A stretch of 64,000 nt of DNA from NCBI RefSeq assembly GCF_049801075.1, contig NZ_JBNAGG010000001.1:1488001-1552000 (forward strand), given 5' to 3'. Source of the DNA: Maritalea sp049801075. Lineage in GTDB: Bacteria > Pseudomonadota > Alphaproteobacteria > Rhizobiales > Devosiaceae. The translations under genes were made by a program, and so were the position numbers. Positions 16,316 to 23,815 of this stretch are shown here, piece by piece (the first letter of the stretch is position 1; each line of letters opens with the position of its first letter). The notes under the pieces were generated by a model. The model had not been told where the DNA came from. It made no database searches and saw nothing but the letters and a program-made list of their open reading frames with translations.

Positions 16316-16339
16316 AAGGGCCGCCAATTGGCGGCCCTT
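16316..16339. terminator. Palindromic terminator between HAD gene and TRAP operon
   Basis: A perfect 24-bp palindrome with arms AAGGGCCGCCAA/TTGGCGGCCCTT lies immediately after the HAD stop and 5 nt before the dctM stop. On the minus strand it is followed by TTTTACTTTTG, so it probably terminates the TRAP operon; it can also end the HAD transcript. Confidence 0.75.
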
Positions 16340-16344
16340 AATGC

Positions 16345-17658
16345 TTACATTTGGCTGGGCAGGAACAGCGACAATGCTGGAATGCCAACCAATAGGGCAA
16401 GGCGGATTATGTCGGCCACCCAGAAGGGAGTTACCCCTTTGAAGATGGTGCCCGTGGTCACATCGCCCACCACATTTTTCAAAATGAACACGTTGAGGCC
16501 TACAGGCGGCGTGATCAGACTGATTTCCGTCACCACCACAACAACCACACCGAACCAAACCGGATCGAACCCAAGGCCAATGACCAGCGGGAAGAAGATC
16601 GGCACGGTCAGCAACAACATGGACAGGCTTTCAAAGATCATGCCCAACAGGATGTAGATCATCAAGATCACTGCCATCACCATCCATGGTGCCATGTTGA
16701 GTGTTGCGATCATGTCCCGCAACCCTTCGGTTAGGCCAGCAATATTGACGAAGTTGGAAAAGATCCACGCGCCAATCAACACGCTAAACAGGGATGCCGT
16801 TGTAATTGCCGTTTCTTTAAGCACTTCGCTTACGGCCTTAAAGTTCAAATTGCCGCGGAACAAGGCAATCAAAAATGCACCAGCCGCCCCCATGCCTGCA
16901 GCTTCTGTTGGTGAGAAGGTCAAATAGATCGGCCAAACATTTAGCACACCATAAAGACCGCCAATCACAAGGAAGAAGAGCAGCAACACAGCCCAAACGC
17001 CGCGCAATGCCGCAAAACGACCTTTCCAATCCGTTCGTTCGCCCGCGGGCCCCGCATCTGGATTGCGTCCAACGGTGTATCGCACCGCTAGAATGTAAAA
17101 AACGATACCCAAAATGCCCGGAATGATGCCGGCGATGAACAGTTTACCAATCGATGTTTCGGTCAAAAGGCCATAGATCACGAGGATCACAGAGGGTGGG
17201 ATCAAAATACCCAAGGTGCCCCCAGCCGCGATGGACGCAGTGGAAAGACTGTCGGCATAGCCATATTTGCGCATTTCCGGCATGGCCACTTTGGACATGG
17301 TGGCCGCAGTCGCCAATGAAGATCCGCAAATCGCAGCAAAGCCGCCGCAGGCAACAATAGTGGCCATGGCCAACCCGCCACGCAAGTGGCCGAGAAAGGC
17401 GAACGAAACCCGATATAATTCGCGCGAGATACCGCCCTTATTGACGAAAAGTCCCATCAAAATGAAGAGCGGGATAACGGATAAGCCGTAATCTTGCGAC
17501 GTATCAATGATCAAGCGTGAGACCATGGATAATGCGCCACGGAAGCTTGTTTCATACATGTAGCCGAGCATACCGACCAAGCCCATAGCGAAGGCGATCG
17601 GCATACGCAGCAATACCAGCACCAGAACGATGCCAAATCCAATTGCGGCTTCAATCAT
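16345..17658 (-). CDS. dctM: TRAP transporter large permease subunit DctM (first system)
   Basis: About 437 residues from ATG 17658, chosen because a GGAG site lies 8 nt upstream and the protein then starts MIEAAIGFGIVLVLVLLRMP as usual for the family; an upstream ATG at 17685 adds 9 residues. About a dozen hydrophobic segments, with the conserved GMLFGYAFG-type region represented by IPLFILMGLFVNKGG, then AIAAGGTLGILIPPSVILVIYG and the C-terminal ITPPVGLNVFILK. It is the ion-driven translocation subunit of a periplasmic-binding-protein-dependent secondary transporter. Overlaps the dctQ stop by 8 nt. Confidence 0.93.
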   Translation of the reverse strand: MIEAAIGFGIVLVLVLLRMPIAFAMGLVGMLGYMYETSFRGALSMVSRLIIDTSQDYGLSVIPLFILMGLFVNKGGISRELYRVSFAFLGHLRGGLAMATIVACGGFAAICGSSLATAATMSKVAMPEMRKYGYADSLSTASIAAGGTLGILIPPSVILVIYGLLTETSIGKLFIAGIIPGILGIVFYILAVRYTVGRNPDAGPAGERTDWKGRFAALRGVWAVLLLFFLVIGGLYGVLNVWPIYLTFSPTEAAGMGAAGAFLIALFRGNLNFKAVSEVLKETAITTASLFSVLIGAWIFSNFVNIAGLTEGLRDMIATLNMAPWMVMAVILMIYILLGMIFESLSMLLLTVPIFFPLVIGLGFDPVWFGVVVVVVTEISLITPPVGLNVFILKNVVGDVTTGTIFKGVTPFWVADIIRLALLVGIPALSLFLPSQM

Positions 17659-18157
17659 TTGAAGGCTCCAAAAGTTGCGGGGCAATCAAAATGATCAGAC
17701 CACGCACCACCAGCACAGCGGCGGTGATGAATGTCATGATCGCGATAAACCACTCAATATAAAACTGGGGTAAGGCGAGATATTCGGTGACATCACCATA
17801 AGAACGCGCACGCTCTGCCAACACCACAACTTGTCGGGCGGGCCAAATCAGCATCGCGCCACATATCAAATTGATCAGGCCATCGCGGATGCGAACGGCC
17901 CATTTGTTGGTGAAAAATGAGTCTGTCAGGTCCACTACAATATGTTCTTGTTGGCCCGAAATGATCGGCAACATCAAGAACACAATAATGGCCATAAACC
18001 AGCGAGTAAGCTCAGTTGCAGCTTCAAACGGCGCATTGAAGGCAGACCGCATCATCACATCGGCAAAGATCATCACCATCAAGGCAAAGAGCGCGACCGA
18101 CGCCAAGGCAACAGGCAGCTTAGAGAGCTGTCGAATGAGTTTTAAGGCAGAATGCAT
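17651..18157 (-). CDS. dctQ: TRAP transporter small permease subunit DctQ (first system)
   Basis: A 168-residue protein with four hydrophobic segments (about residues 14-36, 48-65, 90-108 and 130-155), the standard DctQ topology, and the family-like RSAFNAPFEAATELTRWFMAI stretch. It assists DctM in the membrane. It is located between dctP and dctM in the same orientation, with an overlap to dctM. The 72-nt gap to dctP holds no recognisable gene. Confidence 0.9.
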   Translation of the reverse strand: MHSALKLIRQLSKLPVALASVALFALMVMIFADVMMRSAFNAPFEAATELTRWFMAIIVFLMLPIISGQQEHIVVDLTDSFFTNKWAVRIRDGLINLICGAMLIWPARQVVVLAERARSYGDVTEYLALPQFYIEWFIAIMTFITAAVLVVRGLIILIAPQLLEPSND

Positions 18158-18229
18158 ATGTTTTCCTAAGCACCTAGTGGGGTCGACGCGAGACCAATGG
18201 GCCTCACGTCAGTTTGTCTTAGGGATGCG

Positions 18230-19246
18230 CTATTGCGCAGCCATTTCGGCTTTCACCATGTCATAGGCAGCTTGGGCATCAATGCCAGCTTCAGTCAATT
18301 CCGCCAAAACCTGCTTGGTGATCAGGTCCGCATATTGGCCGTAAAGCGCTTGGTCTTGCTCTGATGCGATGGTGATGGTGTTGCTTTCTGCCGCTTCAGT
18401 CGCTTCACGACCAATACGGTCGATCTCGTCCCAAGCTTGGCCCAACATCCGGCTAGCTGGCTCACCAAACACTTCTTCTTGCAAAGCGGTTTGCAATTCA
18501 GCTGGCAAGCTGTCGAATGTTTCTTGGCTCATCAAGAAAGCGAAAGACCCACGGTAAAACCCACCAGGCATTTCATACACATTTTCTGCCACTTCGGTCA
18601 GCTTGAAGCCAACACGCCCTTCGTAAGGCATGGCCACAGCGTCCGCCGCGTCTGATGCCAAAGTTTCGTACACTTTTGGTGCTGGCACTTGAATGCCGAT
18701 CATGCCCAATTCGCGGCCAATGTCGCTAGCAACGCCACCTGGCAAACGTGTTTTCAACCCATCCAGATCAGCAAGTGATTTCACTTCTTTATTGGAGTGG
18801 ACTTGACCCGGACCGTGAGTGGAAAGACCCATCACGACCACACCGCGGTGTTCATTAAGCGCAGCGAGATGCTCTTCATATACACGCCAGTAAGCAACAG
18901 AAGCCGCTTCCGCATTGCCCTCATATCCGGGCAATTCAATCAGCTTTGGCGCGACAAAGCGACCAGGCTGATAGCCATGGAAAATTATGGTCATGTCGGC
19001 AGCGCCATCCATCACCAAATCCATTTGGGCTGGTGGTGGGGCAAGGCCCAATTTCACTTCGGCCGTAACTTTGCCGTCTGTGGCGTCCTCAATCATCTTA
19101 ATAAGACCCGGCCACATTAGTGCGTTGATGCCGTGGTTTGGCCCGGTCCAGCTTGAAATGGTGAGGTTATAGTCTGCCGCCCAAGCACTGGTGCTGGTGG
19201 ATACGGCGATGGCTGCAGCTGCAGCGAGTTTAAAAAACTTGTTCAT
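18230..19246 (-). CDS. dctP: TRAP transporter substrate-binding protein DctP (first system)
   Basis: A 338-residue periplasmic binding protein. Residues 1-23 form a signal peptide ending STSAWA, and a strong GGGAGGAAG ribosome site precedes ATG 19246. Seen: the Arg-containing KTRLPGGVASDIGRELG block that normally contacts the substrate carboxylate, and the QEVPAPKVYETL-like segment (here VPAPKVYETLAS). The ligand is probably an organic acid but is not identifiable. The gene is separated from the tetR gene by 70 nt. Proximity to the phenylacetate locus makes an aromatic acid a reasonable, untested candidate. Confidence 0.9.
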   Translation of the reverse strand: MNKFFKLAAAAAIAVSTSTSAWAADYNLTISSWTGPNHGINALMWPGLIKMIEDATDGKVTAEVKLGLAPPPAQMDLVMDGAADMTIIFHGYQPGRFVAPKLIELPGYEGNAEAASVAYWRVYEEHLAALNEHRGVVVMGLSTHGPGQVHSNKEVKSLADLDGLKTRLPGGVASDIGRELGMIGIQVPAPKVYETLASDAADAVAMPYEGRVGFKLTEVAENVYEMPGGFYRGSFAFLMSQETFDSLPAELQTALQEEVFGEPASRMLGQAWDEIDRIGREATEAAESNTITIASEQDQALYGQYADLITKQVLAELTEAGIDAQAAYDMVKAEMAAQ

Positions 19247-19316
19247 TTCTTCCTCCCTAAATGAACCTTCCTCTATGCCCGACCGGATGGCCGAGAATTC
19301 CTATGGCGCATCAAGG

Positions 19317-19919
19317 TTATTGCTCCTCCAAGCCCTTGATGCCGCCCAATAATAAATCCGTTGCGAGATCGGCATATTGCGGACGCGTCATCCCCTTACC
19401 GCGCCGATACCACATGTAAAACCAGTTCAGCATACCAAACAATGACATGGTGACTGGTCGCAGCGTTTCCTGACGATTCTCAAAATAGTCAGGTGACACT
19501 GATTTTATGACAGTTGAAAATGTAACTACCAACTGTCTTTGCAAATCAGCCAACGTATCTTGATCAGATTGCGGCAGGACTTTTGTGGCTTCCAATTGAA
19601 GTTTGTGCTCGGCATCCGCATCGCGATATTGAGTCAAAATGGCGTGGACCAAATTGCGCAAATGCGTTTTTGGATCATCAACTGGCTCTACCGCTTCCAC
19701 TGCTTCCACAAGATCTTTCAAATGTGTGTGGATGATATCATACAGCAAAACTTCCTTGCTGGCATAATAGTGATAGATCAGCGCTTTGGAGATGCCACAT
19801 TCGCTTGCCAATTGGCTCATCGACGCGCGATCAAACCCGTTTTCTGCAAAGAATGTTGCAGCGGTTTTCAAAATCGCTTCGCGCTTTTCGCCATGATCTT
19901 TGGCAATGGTTCTAACCAC
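19317..19919 (-). CDS. paaR: TetR-family regulator at the end of the paa operon (PaaR-like)
   Basis: A 200-residue TetR protein with the N-terminal helix-turn-helix at about residues 12-58 (ILKTAATFFAENGFDRASM, then SKALIYHYYASKEVLLYD). Its ligand domain is typical of regulators sensing CoA thioesters. It starts 4 nt after paaK stops, so it is the last gene of the paaG-I-J-K transcript. In several Proteobacteria lacking or supplementing PaaX, a TetR protein called PaaR responds to phenylacetyl-CoA; the gene position strongly suggests that role here. A plausible target is the dyad at 23759-23772. The symbol is inferred from context. Confidence 0.82.
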   Translation of the reverse strand: MVRTIAKDHGEKREAILKTAATFFAENGFDRASMSQLASECGISKALIYHYYASKEVLLYDIIHTHLKDLVEAVEAVEPVDDPKTHLRNLVHAILTQYRDADAEHKLQLEATKVLPQSDQDTLADLQRQLVVTFSTVIKSVSPDYFENRQETLRPVTMSLFGMLNWFYMWYRRGKGMTRPQYADLATDLLLGGIKGLEEQ

Positions 19920-19923
19920 TGGA

Positions 19924-21234
19924 CTATCCCTTATCCCGATTATCGATCACCCGCACGGCTTTGCCCTGCGAACGGGGCACCCCGCCCGGCTCGTTGGCCA
20001 CCACGCGCGCGGAAATGCCAATATTATCTTTGATTTTTTTGCTCAAAGATTTGCTCAACTGCACCCGATTTTCTTCCGAAGCCGCGTCAGCAATGGCTTC
20101 GACGTGAATGGTCATTTCATCCATCCGGCCCTGATGGGTCAACTCAATCTGGAAATGCGGGGCAAGTCCTTCAACAGCCAAAACCTGAACTTCAACTTGC
20201 GTCGGGAACACATTCACGCCGCGCAAAATGATCATATCGTCAGAGCGACCGGTAATCTTTTCCATCCGCCGCATGGAGCGGGCAGTGCCCGGCAAAAGCC
20301 GCGTCAAGTCGCGGGTACGATAGCGAATGATGGGCAGGGCTTCTTTGGTCAAAGAGGTGAAGACCAGTTCGCCCTCTTCTCCGTCTTCCACCAGTTCACC
20401 GGTCTCCGGGTTGATGATTTCGGGATAGAAATGATCTTCCCAGATATGCAGCCCGTCTTTGGTTTCCACACATTCATTGGCCACGCCCGGCCCCATCACT
20501 TCGGACAGGCCGTAAATATCTACCGCATGCATATCGAACGCGTCTTCCACTTCCTTGCGGGTGGCGTTGGTCCATGGCTCGGCGCCGAAAATACCCACTT
20601 GCAGCGAGCTGGCGCGCGGGTCGATGCCCTGCTTTTTGAACTCGTCCAAAATCGCCAGCATGTATGACGGCGTCACGGTGATGGCGCTTGGCTTGAAATC
20701 TTCGATCAATTGCACTTGGCGTGCGGTCATGCCACCCGATACAGGCACAACGGAGCAGCCCAGCCGTTCCGCGCCATAATGGGCGCCCAAACCGCCAGTG
20801 AACAGACCGTAGCCATAGGCATTGTGCAAAATATCACCTTTGCGCACGCCAGCCGCCCGCAAAGACCGCGCCACCACATCGGACCACACGTCGATATCGT
20901 TTTTGGTGTAACCGACGACGGTTGGCTTGCCCGTGGTGCCAGATGAAGCGTGTATGCGCACCACCTCTTCGCGCGGCACGGCAAACATGCCGAACGGATA
21001 ATTGTCGCGCAGGTCTGTTTTCACTGTAAACGGGAATTTTGACAGGTCGCTGAGGCTTTTCAGGTCGCTGGGGTGCACGCCCGCTTCATCGAACTTGGCC
21101 TTATAAAAGGGCACATTCTCATAAGCATGGGCGAGCGTTTTTTTCATCCGCTCCAATTGCAGCGCGCTGATTTCATCACGCGAGGCGACTTCAATCGGTT
21201 CCAGATCGTCTTTCTTTGGCGATAAATCTTTCAT
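19924..21234 (-). CDS. paaK: Phenylacetate-CoA ligase PaaK
   Basis: An adenylate-forming ligase that activates phenylacetate to phenylacetyl-CoA with ATP and CoA, the first Paa step. ATG 21234, preceded by GGGGGGAGAGAG, gives 436 residues; an upstream ATG at 21312 has no good site. Seen: the phosphate-binding SSGTTGKPTVVGYT, AYGYGLFTGGLGAHYGAE, DIYGLSEVMGPGVANEC, and the C-terminal hinge RDLTRLLPG with GRSDDMIILRGVNVFP, all diagnostic of PaaK. It is cytosolic, between paaJ and the tetR gene. Confidence 0.95.
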   Translation of the reverse strand: MKDLSPKKDDLEPIEVASRDEISALQLERMKKTLAHAYENVPFYKAKFDEAGVHPSDLKSLSDLSKFPFTVKTDLRDNYPFGMFAVPREEVVRIHASSGTTGKPTVVGYTKNDIDVWSDVVARSLRAAGVRKGDILHNAYGYGLFTGGLGAHYGAERLGCSVVPVSGGMTARQVQLIEDFKPSAITVTPSYMLAILDEFKKQGIDPRASSLQVGIFGAEPWTNATRKEVEDAFDMHAVDIYGLSEVMGPGVANECVETKDGLHIWEDHFYPEIINPETGELVEDGEEGELVFTSLTKEALPIIRYRTRDLTRLLPGTARSMRRMEKITGRSDDMIILRGVNVFPTQVEVQVLAVEGLAPHFQIELTHQGRMDEMTIHVEAIADAASEENRVQLSKSLSKKIKDNIGISARVVANEPGGVPRSQGKAVRVIDNRDKG

Positions 21235-21254
21235 CTCTCTCCCCCCATCAACGC

Positions 21255-22457
21255 CTATGGGCGCTCCAACATCAAGGCAATGCCTTGGCCAACGCCGATG
21301 CACATGGTGCACAAAGCGCGGTTGGCACCTGTGTTCATCATCTCAACACCTGCGGTCAGCGCCAGACGCGCGCCGCTCATCCCCAACGGGTGGCCAAGGG
21401 CAATCGCGCCGCCATTTGGATTGACGAAATCCGCATCTTCCGCCACGCCCAATTGGCGCAACACGGCAATGCCCTGCGATGCGAATGCTTCGTTCAGCTC
21501 GATCAAATCCACATCTGTGATTTTAAGCCCCAAACGATCCAGCAGCTTTTCCGATGCTGGCGCGGGGCCGATGCCCATAATGCGCGGCTCGACACCTGCT
21601 GTGGCAAGGCCAGTGATCCGCGCCTTCGGGGTCAATCCATATTTTTCACTAGCCGCTTTTGAGGCAATGATCATCGCCGCCGCACCGTCATTGACGCCGG
21701 ACGCATTACCAGCAGTCACAGAACCGCCCTCGCGGAACGGCGTGGGCAGGCTGGCTAGTTTCTCGAGCGTGCTTTGGCGCGGATGCTCGTCTGTATCAAA
21801 CACAATCGGGTCTTTTTTGCGCTGAGGGATATCCACCGCCACAATTTCCTGTGCCAAACGGCCAGAGGCGATGGCTTTGGCGGCCTTTTCCTGTGAGCGC
21901 AGGGCGAAAGCGTCCTGATCTTCACGGGAAATGTTGAAATCCTCAGCAACATTCTCACCGGTTTCCGGCATGGAATCTATGCCATATTGCGCCTTCATCA
22001 GCTTATTGACGAAACGCCAGCCGATGGTGGTGTCGTAAATCTCCGCCTTACGGGAAAAGGCCGTGTCAGCCTTTGGCATCACAAACGGGGCACGGCTCAT
22101 GCTTTCCACGCCACCTGCCAAAATCACCTCGGCTTCGCCTGCCTTGATGGCGCGGGCCGCCATGCCCACCGCATCCATGCCAGAGCCGCACAAGCGGTTG
22201 ATGGTGGTGCCGGGCACTGAGGTTGAAAGCCCTGCCAAGAGGGTCGCCATGCGCGCCACATTGCGGTTATCTTCACCTGCCTGGTTGGCACAACCCATAT
22301 AGCAATCATCGATGGCGCTTTGGTCCAAACCGGGCGCAGCTTCGATGGTCTTTTTGATCACATGCGCCAACATATCGTCGGGCCGCACTGCCGCCAGCGT
22401 GCCGCCAAAACGGCCAATCGGCGTTCTAAATCCTTCGCACAAATAGGCTTCTGTCAC
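21255..22457 (-). CDS. paaJ: 3-oxoadipyl-CoA / 3-oxo-5,6-dehydrosuberyl-CoA thiolase PaaJ
   Basis: A 400-residue thiolase. The nucleophile cysteine is in INRLCGSGMDAVGMAA (about residue 90), the base histidine in NGGAIALGHPLGMSGAR (about 350), and the second cysteine in ALCTMCIGVGQG near the C terminus. Thiolases of this subfamily catalyse the two beta-ketothiolase steps of phenylacetate degradation, yielding acetyl-CoA and finally succinyl-CoA. Overlaps paaI by 4 nt. A PcaF role in beta-ketoadipate breakdown cannot be excluded by sequence, but the operon favours PaaJ. Confidence 0.94.
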   Translation of the reverse strand: MTEAYLCEGFRTPIGRFGGTLAAVRPDDMLAHVIKKTIEAAPGLDQSAIDDCYMGCANQAGEDNRNVARMATLLAGLSTSVPGTTINRLCGSGMDAVGMAARAIKAGEAEVILAGGVESMSRAPFVMPKADTAFSRKAEIYDTTIGWRFVNKLMKAQYGIDSMPETGENVAEDFNISREDQDAFALRSQEKAAKAIASGRLAQEIVAVDIPQRKKDPIVFDTDEHPRQSTLEKLASLPTPFREGGSVTAGNASGVNDGAAAMIIASKAASEKYGLTPKARITGLATAGVEPRIMGIGPAPASEKLLDRLGLKITDVDLIELNEAFASQGIAVLRQLGVAEDADFVNPNGGAIALGHPLGMSGARLALTAGVEMMNTGANRALCTMCIGVGQGIALMLERP

Positions 22458-22888
22458 GCCTCATTCTCCTCAAAATGGGTTCCCTTCACGGTGCGCGAAT
22501 GGCCGCGAAAATGCGCCAATGCCTCGCCGTTCTGGTTGGTGATGGTCACATCATAAATGCCCGCGCGCCCGGCTTTGCTGACTTCCACCGCTTTTGCGGT
22601 TAAAACGTCGCCTTCCATGCCGGGCTGCACATAGGTGATTGAATTTTGATAGGCCACAGCCAGTTGGTTGTAGCTGTTGCACGCAAAGGCAAAGGCGCTG
22701 TCGGCCAACATGAACATATAGCCGCCATGGCAAATTTTATGGCCATTCAAATGTTCGGGCCGCAAGGGCAACGACAAGGTGGCCGTGCCCGGCCCCACAT
22801 GATCCAATGTCATCCCAACCCGCTGCGAGGCGGAATCATTGTCCCACATGGCTTTGGCGGCGCGTTCAGCGCGCTCCTGAGGGCTCAT
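22454..22888 (-). CDS. paaI: Phenylacetyl-CoA-pathway thioesterase PaaI
   Basis: A 144-residue hot-dog-fold thioesterase. Seen: the GHKICHGGYMFMLADSAFAFACNSY segment with HGG and the catalytic acid helix, followed by ITYVQPGMEGDVLTAKA, both typical of PaaI. In known systems it hydrolyses blocked ring-hydroxylated phenylacetyl-CoA or dead-end CoA esters, recycling CoA. Its start shares a base with the paaG stop and its stop overlaps the paaJ start by 4 nt. Confidence 0.93.
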   Translation of the reverse strand: MSPQERAERAAKAMWDNDSASQRVGMTLDHVGPGTATLSLPLRPEHLNGHKICHGGYMFMLADSAFAFACNSYNQLAVAYQNSITYVQPGMEGDVLTAKAVEVSKAGRAGIYDVTITNQNGEALAHFRGHSRTVKGTHFEENEA

Positions 22889-23679
22889 TATTCAATGCCC
22901 CCAAATTGGGTGGGCCGCTTATCCAAAAAGGCACTCACCCCTTCGGCATAGTCTTTTGAGCGACCGCACCGACCCTGCATTTCAGCTTCCACATCCAAAT
23001 GCTCGTCGAGCGTATGGTCATGCGAGGTTTGCAGCGCTTGCTTCATTTGCCCTAGACCAAATGTTGGGCCTTCGGCCATCTGCGCCGTCAGCTTGCGTGC
23101 GTCATCCATTAATTGATCATCGGCCACAGCTTGCCAGATCATGCCCCATTCCACGGCCTGTTTGGCCATAACGGGCGTTGCGGTCATGCAGATATATTTG
23201 GCGCGGGCCTCGCCGATCAGGCGTGGCAAAATCCAGCTACCACCTGCATCCGGCACCAACCCGACTTTGGCAAAGCTTTGAATAAATTTGGCGCTCTCCG
23301 CCGCCAGCACAATGTCGCAGCCCAGTGCGATATTGACCCCAGCCCCAGCCGCAACGCCATTTACGGCGCAGATGATTGGCTTATTGATCGACCGGATCAA
23401 ACGCACCAGCGGGTTATAGAAATTGGAGATGGTAGCCTGCAAATCCGGCGGCGATGTCATTTTGCGTGGATCGCGGGCATCCAAATCCTGCCCGGCGCAA
23501 AAACCACGACCAGACCCGGTGAGCAGAATCGCGCGCACAGAATCATCATTTTTCGCTTCAGTCAGCGCCTTTTGCAGCACCTCATGCATCTCGTCGTTGA
23601 ACGAATTCAGACGGTCTGGACGGTTGAGTGCGATCTCAACCCAAGTCTCATTTTTGGTGACGATGATTGTATCGCTCAC
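22888..23679 (-). CDS. paaG: Ring-1,2-epoxyphenylacetyl-CoA isomerase PaaG
   Basis: A crotonase-fold protein. I use GTG 23679, which has a GGGGAGG site 6 nt upstream and gives 263 residues, the usual PaaG length. The frame continues upstream to 23811, but that would run through the divergent promoter region. Seen: RPDRLNSFNDEMH, LTGSGRGFCAGQDLDARDP (oxyanion-hole block), and KFIQSFAKVGLVPDAGGSWILPR. PaaG isomerises the epoxide to oxepin-CoA and later shifts a double bond. It is the first gene of the leftward paaG-I-J-K-tetR operon. Confidence 0.93.
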   Translation of the reverse strand: MSDTIIVTKNETWVEIALNRPDRLNSFNDEMHEVLQKALTEAKNDDSVRAILLTGSGRGFCAGQDLDARDPRKMTSPPDLQATISNFYNPLVRLIRSINKPIICAVNGVAAGAGVNIALGCDIVLAAESAKFIQSFAKVGLVPDAGGSWILPRLIGEARAKYICMTATPVMAKQAVEWGMIWQAVADDQLMDDARKLTAQMAEGPTFGLGQMKQALQTSHDHTLDEHLDVEAEMQGRCGRSKDYAEGVSAFLDKRPTQFGGIE

Positions 23680-23758
23680 GCCAACCTCCCCTAAGTAGTC
23701 GCTTTTTTCGTTTCGAAACCGCGAGAACAATCTCCATTTGAAAATTAGCTTTACATAA

Positions 23759-23772
23759 ACCGACTGGTTGGT
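23759..23772. promoter_or_regulatory. Candidate TetR/PaaR operator in the divergent paa promoter region
   Basis: ACCGAC-TG-GTTGGT is an imperfect 14-bp dyad (5 of 6 positions symmetric) lying between paaG and the rightward hydratase/dehydrogenase gene. Upstream, TTTCG-TTT-CGAAA at about 23705-23718 is a second small dyad. The spacing and GC-rich CCGAC..GTTGG form fit TetR operators of aromatic or acyl-CoA regulators. No experimental support. Confidence 0.45.
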
Positions 23773-23815
23773 CAATATATGTTTCAACGAAGATCGGCAG
23801 TGGGGGAGCAAATTA

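Noticed and set aside
16316..16339. Perfect palindrome as an insertion-element end
   Set aside because: No transposase or second copy; position between two convergent stops and the T-rich flank fit a terminator.
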